From NCBI GenBank assembly GCA_963741845.1, contig CAVUJV010000016.1, positions 434,001 through 498,000 on the forward strand: 64,000 nt of DNA, given 5' to 3'. This DNA is from Roseiarcus sp963741845. Its GTDB lineage: Bacteria > Pseudomonadota > Alphaproteobacteria > Rhizobiales > Beijerinckiaceae. Below are positions 1 through 10,694 of the stretch, one piece after another (within the stretch, counting starts at the first letter, position 1; each line of letters begins with the position of its first letter). Under the pieces are notes generated by a model. That model was not told the DNA's origin. It saw only the letters and a list, made by a program, of their open reading frames with translations, and made no database searches. The position numbers were made by a program, and so were the translations under genes.

Positions 1-944
1 CGGACGCGATCTGGGGCATCGACGCCAACAATGCGCCGACCGTCGAAGACCCGTGGAACACGACGCCGTCCTGGGGATGGCCGCAGTTCTCCTCGACCAT
101 CGCGCCCGCCTTCGGGCCGCCGCTGACCCACATCGAAGGCAGCTACACGGGCACGGTCGGCGGAGCAGGCGCGTATGTCTTCTGGAACGACATGCTCTAC
201 GCCGACTTCACCGCATACAAGGGACTTTCCATTCCTGCGCTCCAGGCGCTCGGCGCCGGCAATTCGACGACGGACGCCGTCACCAACGTCGCGCCCTACT
301 GGCGCGTCGCGTTCGAGCCGCATTGGGGCCCGCACTATCTGATGGTCGGGACGTTCGGCATGTACGGGCAGATCGCGCCCGCCCGTCAGACCGGCATCGG
401 CACGGACAATTATCTCGATGTCGGCTTCAACTCGCAGTACCAGTACGACGGCGACCAGTACAGCGTCACCGTCAAGCTCACCGACATCATGGAATGGCAG
501 CAGCTGAACGGGACCTACAATCTGGGTGGCGCGTCCAATGTCGGCAACACGCTCAACAGCTTCAAGGCCAACGCAACCCTGGTCTGGGATCACACCTACA
601 GCTTCAGCTTCGGCTACTTCAACATCTCCGGCTCAAGCGACTGCAACATGTACGGATCGCCGGGCGCTTTCTGCCTGCCGAGCGGCGCCGGCGCCTTCCC
701 GAACAGCTATAACGCAAGTCCGCTCGGCGACGGTCTGATCCTCGACCTCTCGTACATCCCCTTCGCCCACGGAGCGCCAGGACCCTACAGCTATACGACC
801 TGGAACGCGCGGATCGGCGTGCAGTTCACGCAGTACCTGCACCTCTACGGCGGCACGAACAACTTCGACGCATCGTACCTTGGCGGCACTCACAACGCTT
901 CCGGCAACAATTCGGTCTTCGCCTATGCGCTCGTTGCCTTCTGA
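1..944 (+). CDS. Outer-membrane beta-barrel protein, C-terminal part (5' truncated by window edge)
   Basis: The reading frame is open from base 3 to a TGA at 942-944, giving about 313 residues with no start in the window. The chain alternates polar and aromatic residues in the manner of amphipathic beta strands (for example WRVAFEPHW and HYLMVGTFGMYG) and ends in a terminal Phe (SVFAYALVAF), the usual C-terminal signature of outer-membrane barrels recognised by BamA. I do not recognise the exact family. It lies directly upstream of a CHRD protein and c-type cytochromes, so a role in a porin-cytochrome or metal-handling context is possible, but that is inference from position only. Confidence 0.6.
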   Translation, partial: DAIWGIDANNAPTVEDPWNTTPSWGWPQFSSTIAPAFGPPLTHIEGSYTGTVGGAGAYVFWNDMLYADFTAYKGLSIPALQALGAGNSTTDAVTNVAPYWRVAFEPHWGPHYLMVGTFGMYGQIAPARQTGIGTDNYLDVGFNSQYQYDGDQYSVTVKLTDIMEWQQLNGTYNLGGASNVGNTLNSFKANATLVWDHTYSFSFGYFNISGSSDCNMYGSPGAFCLPSGAGAFPNSYNASPLGDGLILDLSYIPFAHGAPGPYSYTTWNARIGVQFTQYLHLYGGTNNFDASYLGGTHNASGNNSVFAYALVAF

Positions 945-1004
945 GACGAACGGAGCCGACTTCGCGCGCGCCGCGAGAAAGACAATGAGGGGGAGGAGGA
1001 AGCG

Positions 1005-1481
1005 ATGTCGACTGCGTCCTTGAATCTGAGCATCTTCGGACGGGGCGCGATCCTGGCGGCGCTGGCGGGCGCGGCCCTGATCGCGGCCAGTTCGGATGCG
1101 CTCGCTCTCAAGATTCCGATCCAGGCGTCGCTGAGCGGCGGCGGCGAAGTGCCGCCGAACGACAGCGCCGCGCGCGGCGTGATGCAGGGAACGTTCGACA
1201 CCGATACGAATACGCTGCAATGGACGGTGACCTATTCGGGCCTTTCGTCCCCGCCCATCGGCGCGCATTTCCATGGGCCGGTTTCCTATCTCGGACTGAC
1301 CCCCGAGGAGAACGCGCCGATCCAGGTCGGCACGCCGGGCAGTCTGGCCAGCCCCTTCCATGGCGTCGCCAAGATCGACAATACCCAGGCGAAGGACCTC
1401 AAGGACGGCCGCTGGTATTTCAACCTCCACTCGAAGAAATTCCCCGGCGGGGAGATCCGCGGTCCCGTCGTCCGTCAATGA
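1005..1481 (+). CDS. Secreted CHRD-domain protein
   Basis: This 158-residue protein starts with a Sec signal peptide (hydrophobic stretch AILAALAGAALIAAS, likely cleavage after ALA) and continues as one CHRD domain. Recognisable CHRD features are the ASLSGGGEVPPN start, the central GAHFHGP segment and the closing WYFNLHSKKFPGGEIRG segment. CHRD domains were first described in chordin and occur in many bacterial exported proteins of unknown function. The start ATG follows a GGGGGAGGAGG purine run at 989-999. The stop overlaps the next start (ATGA at 1478-1481), so it is probably translated together with the cytochrome that follows. Confidence 0.85.
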   Translation: MSTASLNLSIFGRGAILAALAGAALIAASSDALALKIPIQASLSGGGEVPPNDSAARGVMQGTFDTDTNTLQWTVTYSGLSSPPIGAHFHGPVSYLGLTPEENAPIQVGTPGSLASPFHGVAKIDNTQAKDLKDGRWYFNLHSKKFPGGEIRGPVVRQ

Positions 1482-1780
1482 CGATTGCCTGGCGTGGGTG
1501 GGGGATGACGATGGCGATGGCCGCGCTTGTGGCAAGCGCGGCGACGCACGCGGGAAGCGTGGAGGCAGGAAACCCGGAAGCGGGGAAGCATATCTTCGAG
1601 ACCGTCTGCCACAGATGTCACGCCGCCCTGCCCTACACCGGCCGGATCGGCGTCGAGAACCTTCCCCGTTTCCTGGCCAATCCGCGCGCCTACAAGCCAA
1701 CGACGGCGATGACCTTTCCCGGCTTGCACAGCCGGAAGGAGATCAACGACGTGATCGCCTACATTACGCAACCTCGGTAG
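1478..1780 (+). CDS. Small mono-haem c-type cytochrome
   Basis: A 100-residue exported protein with a signal peptide (MAMAALVASAATHAGS) and a single haem c attachment motif CHRCH near residue 47. A likely distal Met is present in TTAMTFPGL, followed by the helix HSRKEINDVIAYI, which is the usual class I C-terminal helix. The start overlaps the stop of the CHRD gene by ATGA, indicating translational coupling. It probably acts as a periplasmic electron carrier; the partner is unknown, but another cytochrome-type gene follows 47 bases downstream. Confidence 0.8.
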   Translation: MTIAWRGWGMTMAMAALVASAATHAGSVEAGNPEAGKHIFETVCHRCHAALPYTGRIGVENLPRFLANPRAYKPTTAMTFPGLHSRKEINDVIAYITQPR

Positions 1781-1827
1781 AACAGCCTTCGACGTGAGGA
1801 CGCCGCCAGAGGACGGGCGTTTCGACA

Positions 1828-3245
1828 ATGTCGACAAGACGGAGGAAGATCGAAAGCAGCGGAGCGAGGCGAAGGCCTCTGCCTGTCGCGCTCGTTGTCG
1901 CTCTTGCCGCGCTGTCTCTCCCGGCGGGCGCACGCGCCGAGGATGTGACGCCGCAAGTCCTGCCGGACCGCATCGAGGACGTACCCTCGACCAAGCCCGA
2001 TCCGTTCCCCGCCTTCGACAATTTCGCGTGGCGCGCGTTCATCGCGCTCAACTGGCCCTCGCTTCCCGATCTCGCGCATCGCGGAGAGCCCGACCGGACG
2101 AAGACGATCGGCGACGCAGGTCCGCGCGTCTGGGAGACGTTCAAGTCCCGCTACGAGCTCTTCCAGCTCGGCGCTGACGGAAAGCCCCTTCCGCCTTCGT
2201 CCTGGATCGAGCGACGAAGGCCGAAACCCATGCGGCCCGGATGTCGGCAATCGCGGCAGGACGCTCGCGAGTTTCGTTCCCTTCGCCGATTTCAATCAGG
2301 CGAGCTTCAACCCCGGCGTGTTTCTGAACCCGCTCGTCGCGCAGAACCGGACCTATACCCGCTACGAAATCCGGATCAACCGGGCCGAATACGACGCCAT
2401 CGCCTCGAAAGGATGGAGCCGAGGGCCGCGACCTGCCGGACGAGGCTCATCCCGCCGATCTGCCGATCGGATCGATTGCGGTGAAGGCCGCCTGGCGCCC
2501 CCTGACGAGCGCGGATTCGCCCGCCGTTCGCGCCCGCTACTACGTCGTGCGCGGCGCGGAGATCGTCGATGTCGCGAAGAGCGTCGCCGCCCGCCGCGTC
2601 GTCTGCTCGCCCGCCGATGTCGCGCTCGTCGGCCTGCATATCGCGATCAAGACCCGCTACCGTCCGCAATGGATCTGGAGCACGTTCGAGCATGTCGACA
2701 ACGTGCCGCCCGCGGGCAAGGGGGACGCGCGCGAACCGGACGCGAAGGACGCAGGCTTCCCCTATTCCTATTTCGACCCGTCGCGGCCCGGGTTGAGCCT
2801 GCCGCCGCTGGACTCGCCCGAAAGCGACCCGGTCAGTCTCGACAATCCGCCGAGGATCGATCCGACGCCGATGCAGGTCACGCGCCTCCACCCGATCCGC
2901 GCCCGGACGATGGCGCTCAATCGCGCCTACTGGGCGCTGCCCGGCATCAAGGGAACGGTCTGGGAGCATTACATGCTCGTCGCGACCCAATGGCCGACGG
3001 TCCCCAATCCTCCGGGGCCGAAGAATGACGGAACCTATTTCCCGGGCCTGACGGTCGCGCCCGGCGATCCGCGCGAACCCTATCAGTCCGACGATCCTTC
3101 GCTGGAAGGCAGGAAGAACCTGGCGAACACGACGATCGAGACCTATCTGCAGGATCCGCCGTCAAGCTGCATGGCCTGTCACGCGAGCATCGCCAATGCG
3201 CGCGGATTCGATTTTTCCACCGTGCTTGCGACGGCGACGCATTAG
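1828..3245 (+). CDS. Exported cytochrome c family protein, interrupted by two frameshifts
   Basis: A gene of about 472 codons is readable across three frames. The N-terminal part has a signal peptide (VALVVALAALSLPAGARA) and the segment FDNFAWRAFIALNWPS. The middle part contains SFNPGVFLNPLVAQN, and the C-terminal part runs from VKAAWRPLTS to a single haem-binding motif CMACH about 25 residues before the end. The frame changes near 2208 and near 2419; each is explained by one extra base, and no other damage is visible. The family is a large exported protein with one CxxCH whose function I cannot name. The frameshifts may be sequence errors, since many other genes in the window show the same kind of lesion. 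Confidence 0.65.
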
Positions 3246-3251
3246 CCCGCT

Positions 3252-3570
3252 CTACTTGCGCGTGCGAAACGAGCTTGATGTCGACGATGACGTATTTTGC
3301 GGCGTCGATCGTGAAGTCGATCACGTCGCCGGGATGCAGGTTCTTGATCAGGTCGGGCGAGCGGACACGGTACATCATTTCCATCGCCGGCATGAAGCCC
3401 TTGATCTCGTCATGCGCGATCGTCAGCGCGCCGGTCGTCGGCGAGACCACCTTGACGACGCCGTGCCCTTCGAAGAGGCCGGAAGCGGCCTGCTCCTGCT
3501 CATCGGCCGAAGCGGCGGCAAGCCCGAAGGTAAACGCCAACGAAGCGATAGCGAGCCGCGTCCATCTCAT
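3252..3570 (-). CDS. CusF-like periplasmic copper-binding protein (probable 3' frameshift)
   Basis: The protein starts MRWTRLAIASLAFTFGLAAASA, a clear signal peptide, and continues as a small OB-fold CusF-type domain: GHGVVKVV, then GFMPAMEMMYRV and LHPGDVIDFTI. In CusF the MPAM..M segment carries the Met ligands for Cu(I)/Ag(I). The uninterrupted frame runs on to 2947, into the convergent cytochrome gene. Removing one A from the AAA at 3267-3269 gives a stop at 3252 and a protein of about 105 residues, the usual family size, just clear of the cytochrome stop at 3245. I prefer that shorter form. No CusABC pump is in the window. Confidence 0.7.
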
Positions 3571-3815
3571 CGCAATCCTCCGGCATCTCGGGCGAGCTCG
3601 ATCATCTTCCGGAATTTCGCCTGCCGCAAGAGATCGCAGGCGACCTCGATTGCGGGCGGCGGGCGCTCGCAGATAAGCGCCGGCGGGCGCGCGACCTCCT
3701 GCATTCTGGACTATGGTAGAGTTTCGAGGCGACTCGCGGCGGCGCCGTCGCAGGTCCGTCGAAAGACCAATTGAGCGCCGCGCGGCGGAGTCTTGCCCGT
3801 CCAGATGAGATCGCG

Positions 3816-4517
3816 ATGTCCACCGAAGGAACTCACCACGAAGTCCACTACGGCGCCCGCACCGGATGGCTGCGCGCGGCCGTGCTCGGCGCCAATGACG
3901 GGCTGATCTCGACCGCGAGCCTGATCGTCGGGGTCGCGGCTTCCGCGAGCGGCCGGTCGGAGATCCTGACCGCCGCTTTCGCGGGCTGGGCGGCGGGCGC
4001 GCTGTCCATGGCCGCCGGCGAATATGTGTCGGTGAGCTCTCAGGCGGATCTCGAGACCGCCGACCTCGAGCGCGAGCGGCAAGCGCTGCGCGATGAGCCG
4101 CAGGCGGAGACCCACGAACTCGCCGATATCTACGTGCGTCGCGGACTCACGCCCGCCCTCGCCCACGAGGTCGCCAGGCAGCTGATGGCTCACGACGCGC
4201 TCGGCGCGCACGCCCGCGACGAACTGGGTTTCAGCGATGAGTCCGCAGCCAATCCGATTGTCGCGGCGGCCGCTTCCGGCGCTGCGTTTTCGGTCGGCGC
4301 GGTGCTTCCGACGCTCGCAGCGATCCTGTCGCCGACCGGGGAGACGATAGTCGTCGTCGCGGCGACCACGCTGATCTGTCTCGCCGGATTGGGCAGCCTC
4401 GGCGCCCGGCTGGGCGGCGCCCGGATCGTCGTCCCCGCGCTGAGGGTGGCCTTCTGGGGCGCGGTGGCGATGGGCGTCACGGCCGGAATCGGCGCGCTTG
4501 TCGGGAAGGCCATCTGA
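3816..4517 (+). CDS. VIT1/CCC1 family membrane transporter (Fe2+/Mn2+ type)
   Basis: A 233-residue integral membrane protein. It opens with GWLRAAVLGANDGLISTASLIVG, the conserved first segment of the VIT1/CCC1 family, followed by AGALSMAAGEYVSVSSQ, the second family signature. A charged cytoplasmic stretch (about residues 80-140) comes next, then three further membrane segments. VIT1 and CCC1 move Fe2+ and Mn2+ out of the cytosol, so a role in metal detoxification is likely. The ATG at 3816 is chosen because family homology begins there; an in-frame ATG at 3771 would add a 15-residue tail of no family likeness. A Tat-exported HiPIP follows 140 bases downstream. Confidence 0.85.
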   Translation: MSTEGTHHEVHYGARTGWLRAAVLGANDGLISTASLIVGVAASASGRSEILTAAFAGWAAGALSMAAGEYVSVSSQADLETADLERERQALRDEPQAETHELADIYVRRGLTPALAHEVARQLMAHDALGAHARDELGFSDESAANPIVAAAASGAAFSVGAVLPTLAAILSPTGETIVVVAATTLICLAGLGSLGARLGGARIVVPALRVAFWGAVAMGVTAGIGALVGKAI

Positions 4518-4658
4518 CATCGTCGTCCCCGACGTGAGAAAGCCCAGTTTCGTTGCGGTCCTTGGCTTTATGCGAAGCGGAACTTGATCTCTGCCTCTCC
4601 GTTTCGCATGGTTCGAATACAGTCGCGGCTTCGCCGCTGTCCCGGAAGGAGAACCCGT

Positions 4659-4922
4659 ATGAACAAGGATATCGAAAAGGGCTGCGTCAGCCGCCGGACC
4701 CTTCTCATCGCCGCCGCGGCGGCCGCTCCCGCGCTCGCGCTGATGACCTCCGCGGCGGAGGCCAAGATGGCGCAGACCGCCGTCAAGTATCAGGAGACGC
4801 CCAAGGACGGGAAGCAGTGCGACGGCTGCAACTTCTTCGTCGCGCCGGATGGCTGCAAGATGGTCGACGGGAAGATCGCCCCGACCGGCTGGTGCGCGCT
4901 CTGGGTGAAGAAGGCAGGCTGA
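4659..4922 (+). CDS. High-potential iron-sulfur protein (HiPIP), Tat-exported
   Basis: An 87-residue precursor with a twin-arginine signal: SRRTLLIAAAAAAP followed by a typical AEA cleavage region. The mature part is short and contains the four-cysteine pattern of HiPIP: CDGC, then GC eight residues later, then WC in the C-terminal TGWCALW. The cluster would be a 4Fe-4S centre acting as a periplasmic one-electron carrier. The start ATG at 4659 has a good ribosome site (GGAAGGAG at 4644-4651). The protein is near the small end of the family. It may donate electrons to one of the cytochromes upstream, but that link is inference. Confidence 0.88.
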   Translation: MNKDIEKGCVSRRTLLIAAAAAAPALALMTSAAEAKMAQTAVKYQETPKDGKQCDGCNFFVAPDGCKMVDGKIAPTGWCALWVKKAG

Positions 4923-4930
4923 CGACCCCT

Positions 4931-4979
4931 TCTGCGAAGTCGTCCTCACGACAACTTGTCCTGAGGACGGCTTCGTAGA
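4931..4979. terminator. Long imperfect palindrome between convergent genes
   Basis: The 18-base arms at 4931-4948 and 4962-4979 pair with only G-T wobbles as exceptions, and the loop contains a nested small palindrome (GACAA-C-TTGTC). It sits between the convergent HiPIP and RidA genes, so it could act as a bidirectional terminator. It also resembles REP-type intergenic palindromes of Hyphomicrobiales (core CGTCCTCA/TGAGGACG). There is no T tract. Confidence 0.55.
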
Positions 4980-4994
4980 GGCCGCCGCCCCGGT

Positions 4995-5377
4995 TCAGCC
5001 AATTCTCGCGTCGGCCTCGATCTCGACCTTCATCTCCGGCCTGAGCAGACCCGACACGACAACAATCGTCGCCGCCGGGCGGATGTCGCCGAAGACCTCG
5101 CCCTGAACCTTCAGCACCGCCTCGCAGAAAGCGGCGTCCGTGACATAGGTGCGCAGCCGCACGATGTCGGCGAGCGAGCCGCCGGCCTCCTTCAGAACAG
5201 CCGCGATCGTCGCATAGATGTTGCGCGCCTGATCGCCGGGATCGTCCGGCATCGCCATCGTCGCATAATCGTAGCCGGTCGTGCCGGAGACATGCACCTC
5301 CGCGCCGCTCACGACCGCGCGCGAATAGCCGTAAGTCTTCTCGAAGGGCGAACCGGACGAGATCAGCCGGCGGGCGC

Positions 5378-5381
<4 letters not shown>
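4995..5381 (-). CDS. RidA/YjgF family protein
   Basis: A 128-residue protein of the RidA (YjgF/YER057c/UK114) family. Family features are SSGSPFEKTYGYSRAVV at the N-terminus, the central VSGTTGYD, DQARNIYATIAAVLKEAGG in the helix region, and VRLRTYVTD. RidA proteins hydrolyse reactive enamine/imine intermediates; some relatives in catabolic loci have other roles. The likely start is GTG at 5379-5381, overlapping the stop of the carboxylase gene (GTGA), so it is translationally coupled to pccA. The Arg of the LRTYVTD segment corresponds to the conserved active-site region. Confidence 0.82.
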
Positions 5382-7381
<2,000 letters not shown>

Positions 7382-7658
7382 CGATCCCCTCTGAGGCGTC
7401 GCGGCGTCCAACGCCAAGCTACAAGCTATTAGAAGAGCGCGCGCGGGGCGTAAACGGCCAGCCGGACGCGAACGTCTAGCGCTTTGGTCGGGTCTAGCGT
7501 CGCAGGGGCGACGAGCCCCTGGCCGCAAGCCAGGGCGTCAGCGGGCCGATTTGAGTCTCGGAATCGTCCAGACTGTGGACGCCTGCGTTTCAGCCGCAAG
7601 CCGCCGCCAATCCGGATATGAGCGCCAAAGCGCGGCGGAAGGCGCCCTGCCCTCGCGC

Positions 7659-7932
7659 CTAGTAGCAGACCTCGACCGGCCGCCAGGCGTTATCGACGCG
7701 AGCGCGGGTGAAATAGCAGCCGACCGATGGCGACACATAGGGTCCGGGCGGCGTCCACGGATAGGCGTTCCTTCCGTCCCCGCCGCCGCCAAAGTAGCGG
7801 CCGCCGAAGAAGCCGTCGACCAGCGAGAGCGGAACTCCAGCCGGGAACGATGACCGGATCGGCCCATGCGGCGGGCGCGGCCGATACGCATGCCGTCAGC
7901 GCCGCCGCCATCATCAAGCTCGCCGTCTTCAT
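7659..7932 (-). CDS. Small exported Gly/Tyr-rich protein with one frameshift
   Basis: The N-terminal frame gives MKTASLMMAAALTACVSA and a likely cleavage after AWA. After ADPVIVP the frame must change by one base (an extra G near 7841-7845) to continue as AGVPLSLVDGFFGGRYFGGG, then PPGPYVSPSVGCYFTRARV, and finish WRPVEVCY at a TAG. The full product would be about 90 residues. The ending with a Cys-Tyr pair and an R-V-x-x-x-W core resembles small secreted proteins common in Hyphomicrobiales, with no assigned function. The uncorrected frame lacks the aromatic, Gly-rich composition, so I favour the corrected reading. Confidence 0.5.
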
Positions 7933-8032
7933 GTCTCGAAACCCCGGTCCATCGTTCAGCGGGGCATCATGCCGACGGGACGGGGCCGCGACAAGTGCAA
8001 AGCGACGCTGCGTCGGCCGCGGAACTGGCGCC

Positions 8033-8473
8033 TCACCCCGCCACGGCCCTGAGCGCGGCCTCCACGCCCGGCCAGCCCCCGGCCGCGCGAGCCCGCACCG
8101 CGCCCACGAACCATTGAGGAACGCGATGCGCCTCCGCGACCACATTGACCAGCGCGGCCAGCGCCTCGACGGACTTGCACGCGTCCGCCCGGCCGATCAG
8201 CCACTCGGCCTGGGCGTCCGTGACCACCCCGGTCGGACGCGCCTGCCAGACGACATAATCCGTGATCATCTCGACGAAGAGTTCGATCCATTCCGGGGCG
8301 TTGTTCATCTGCGCCCGGGCGACCGTGAACAATTCCTCGGCAATGTCTTCGGTGACCTCTCCATCCGCGAAGACCTCGCGCCGCAGCCACGCCACATCCT
8401 GAGCCGTGACTCTCCGGCCGTAAATCATCGCGCTGATGATCGTCCGGCTCCTGTCGATCGCTACATTCATCAT
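8033..8473 (-). CDS. Conserved hypothetical soluble protein
   Basis: A protein of about 146 residues, rich in helices, with ten Trp/Tyr/Phe-containing segments such as WIELFVEMITDYVVWQ and WLIGRADACKSVEALAALVNVV. It has no signal peptide or membrane segment. I do not recognise the family; the alpha-helical, acidic pattern is loosely like tellurite-resistance TerB-type bundles, but that is weak. The start at 8473 (MNVAIDRSRTII) is chosen because GGAG lies eight bases upstream. It stands alone on its strand between a small exported protein and a small plus-strand ORF. Confidence 0.6.
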   Translation of the reverse strand: MMNVAIDRSRTIISAMIYGRRVTAQDVAWLRREVFADGEVTEDIAEELFTVARAQMNNAPEWIELFVEMITDYVVWQARPTGVVTDAQAEWLIGRADACKSVEALAALVNVVAEAHRVPQWFVGAVRARAAGGWPGVEAALRAVAG

Positions 8474-8648
8474 ACGCATAACTCCACTCGACGCCCAACT
8501 CGCCGCCGGCTCTCGAAACAACGGCCGGCTGGCCTCCATGGGTCGAACCCTGCGCCTCAATATTTTCCAGCTTGTGAATCCCGGACGCAGCGGCGCGCAA
8601 AGCGCGGTGGACAGTTAAGGCGAAGGAAAGTCTCATGGTTTCGCGAAG

Positions 8649-8792
8649 ATGAAAGCCGAAGGCGACGCCCCGGACCTGGGCGATGAGGGGTCGCGGGTTT
8701 CGCGGGTCTTGGGCTTTGCGGCTTTTCGCAAGGGTCAGAAGGCGCCGGTCGGGCTCGCCCGATCGCTTCAAATCAGCGTCGCGACAAATTGA
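8649..8792 (+). CDS. Possible 47-residue small protein followed by its own terminator
   Basis: An ATG at 8649 opens a 48-codon frame ending in TGA at 8790-8792, and a strong plus-strand terminator begins on that stop codon. The product starts MKAEGDAPDLGDEGSRVSRV and has a hydrophobic-basic middle (LGFAAFRKGQKAP). The ribosome site is weak (GGAAAG is 14 bases away). Only the tight coupling to the terminator argues for a real gene; the transcript could equally be a noncoding RNA. Confidence 0.3.
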   Translation: MKAEGDAPDLGDEGSRVSRVLGFAAFRKGQKAPVGLARSLQISVATN

Positions 8793-8821
8793 AAGGGCCG
8801 CCTTCCGGGCGGCCCTTTTTT
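8792..8821 (+). terminator. Rho-independent terminator
   Basis: A perfect 11-bp stem (AAAGGGCCGCC at 8792-8802 with GGCGGCCCTTT at 8808-8818) has a five-base loop and is followed by T residues to 8821. It is strongest on the plus strand, where it follows the small ORF at 8649. On the minus strand it lies downstream of the sulfhydrylase gene and could also act there, but with only three T residues. Confidence 0.85.
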
Positions 8822-8891
8822 GTCTCGATCCCCGCGGAATGGCGCTGGCTGCTCTGTTGGTTCTCGCGCGCCCGCGTCTGGAGGCCGGTCT

Positions 8892-10694
8892 TCAGGCCGC
8901 GAGCGCCTGATCGAGATCCCGTATCAGGTCCTCCGCCGTCTCCAGCCCGATCGACAGGCGGATGACGTCGTCGCCCGCGCCTGCTGCGATTCGCTGCTCC
9001 TCGGTGAGCTGACGATGGGTCGTCGACGCCGGATGCAGGATGAGGCTGCGCGTGTCGCCGATATTGGCGAGATGCGAGAAGAGCCGAACCGCTTCGACCA
9101 GCTTCACACCGGCCTCGTAGCCGCCCTTGACGCCGAAGGTGAACACGGCCCCCGCCCCTTTCGGCAGATATTTCTGCGCCAGCGCCCGATACGGACTGCC
9201 TTGAAGGCTCGCATAGGACACCCAGGCGACCCCGGGATGGGCGTTCAGGAATTCCGCGACCTTTCGCGCATTCTCCACATGACGCTCCATCCGCACATGC
9301 AGCGTCTCGACGCCGGTGATCGTGAGGAACGCATTCATCGGCGCGAGCGCCGGGCCGAAGTCGCGCAGCGCCACCGCCCGCGCCTTCATCGTGAAGGCGA
9401 AATCGCCGAAATTCTCGAAGAACTTGAGCCCGTGATAGGCGGGCTCCGGATCGGTCAGCGACGGAAACCGGCCCCCTTGCGACCAGTCGAAGCGCCCGGA
9501 TTCGACCACGACGCCGCCAAGCGCATTGCCGTGACCGGCGAGGAACTTCGTCGTCGAATGGACGACGATGTCGGCGCCATGTTCGATCGGGCGGCAGAGG
9601 TAGGGCGTGGCCAGCGTATTGTCGACGATCAGCGGCAGGCCGAACTCATGCGCGACCTTCGCCACCCGCTCGATGTCGACGACGATTCCGCCCGGATTGG
9701 CGAGGCTCTCGATGAAGAACGCCTTGCATTTCGGCGTCAGCGCCTTGCGGAAATTCTCGGGATCGGACGGGTCGACGAAATGGCAGGTCCAGCCGAGCTT
9801 CCGGAACGACAGGCCGAATTGCGTGAGCGAGCCGCCGTAGAGGTTGCGGGAGGCGACGAACTCGTCGCCCGGCGAGAGAAGCGTGAAGAAGGTAAGGAAC
9901 TGCGCCGCGTGGCCCGACGCGGCGGCGACCGCCGCCCTGCCCCCTTCGAGCGTGGCGATTCGCTCCTCAAGAACCGAGACCGTCGGATTCGTCAGGCGCG
10001 AATAGATGTAGCCGAAGTCGTGCAGGTTGAAGAGCGAGGCCGCGTGATCGACGTCGTCGAACACGTAAGCGGTCGTCTGGTAGATCGGCGTCGAGCGCGC
10101 GCCGGTCGTCGGATCGGGCGCGGCGCCGGCGTGGATCGCGCGGGTCTCGAAGCCGTAATCGAGATTGCGCGGCGCCGCGGCGCGCTGCTTCATCCGGCGC
10201 GGCAGCGGCGGCGCCGGAGGGCGATTGCGGATGATGCCGCTGTTGACCCCGCTCCAGGAGAGTTCGCCGCCCAGCCGGCCGAACTCGATCTTCGGGCACC
10301 GGTTCATCACGACTTCGAGGCCGGCGGCTTCCGCGCTCGCCGCCGCCTCGTCGTTGCGGACGCCGAGCTGCATCCAGAGCACATTGGCGCCGATGGCGAT
10401 CGCGTCGGCGGCGACGCCCGGCGCCTCCTCGGAGGCGCGGAACATGTCGACCATGTCGATCTTGTCCGGGATGTCGCGGAGCGAGGCATAGGCCTTCTCG
10501 CCGAGCAGCTTCTGGCCCGCGATGGCAGGATTGACCGGGATCACCCGATAGCCTTTGCCCTGCAGATATTTCATGACGAAATAGCTCGGCCGGTTCCAGT
10601 TCGGCGAAGCCCCGACCAGGGCGATCGTATGCACCCGCTCGAGGATGGAACGGATCTTGGCGTCCGGATAGGGAATGGGTTCTAAGTCGGCCAC
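8892..10694 (-). CDS. metY: Apparent fusion: CoA-binding (YccU-type) domain + O-acetylhomoserine sulfhydrylase
   Basis: A single 600-residue frame. Residues 1 to about 165 form a CoA-binding Rossmann domain (TIALVGASPNWNRPSYFVM, later MNRCPKIEFGRL). A Pro/Arg linker follows, and from about residue 175 the chain is a full Cys/Met-metabolism PLP enzyme (ETRAIHAGAAPDPTTGARS, YSRLTNPT, PLP lysine in VVHSTTKFLAGHGNA). Such enzymes make homocysteine from O-acetylhomoserine and sulfide. The start is GTG at 10694, with CAGGAG seven bases upstream. In relatives the two parts are usually adjacent separate genes, and an internal ATG (MKQRAAAPRN) sits at the join. Given the frequent base errors nearby, the fusion may be an artefact. 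Confidence 0.85.
   Translation of the reverse strand: MADLEPIPYPDAKIRSILERVHTIALVGASPNWNRPSYFVMKYLQGKGYRVIPVNPAIAGQKLLGEKAYASLRDIPDKIDMVDMFRASEEAPGVAADAIAIGANVLWMQLGVRNDEAAASAEAAGLEVVMNRCPKIEFGRLGGELSWSGVNSGIIRNRPPAPPLPRRMKQRAAAPRNLDYGFETRAIHAGAAPDPTTGARSTPIYQTTAYVFDDVDHAASLFNLHDFGYIYSRLTNPTVSVLEERIATLEGGRAAVAAASGHAAQFLTFFTLLSPGDEFVASRNLYGGSLTQFGLSFRKLGWTCHFVDPSDPENFRKALTPKCKAFFIESLANPGGIVVDIERVAKVAHEFGLPLIVDNTLATPYLCRPIEHGADIVVHSTTKFLAGHGNALGGVVVESGRFDWSQGGRFPSLTDPEPAYHGLKFFENFGDFAFTMKARAVALRDFGPALAPMNAFLTITGVETLHVRMERHVENARKVAEFLNAHPGVAWVSYASLQGSPYRALAQKYLPKGAGAVFTFGVKGGYEAGVKLVEAVRLFSHLANIGDTRSLILHPASTTHRQLTEEQRIAAGAGDDVIRLSIGLETAEDLIRDLDQALAA

Noticed and set aside
8820..10685. A 621-residue open frame on the plus strand opposite the sulfhydrylase gene
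   Set aside because: It is an antisense shadow caused by high GC at third codon positions; its composition is Arg-rich and it matches no family, while the opposite strand has clear motifs.
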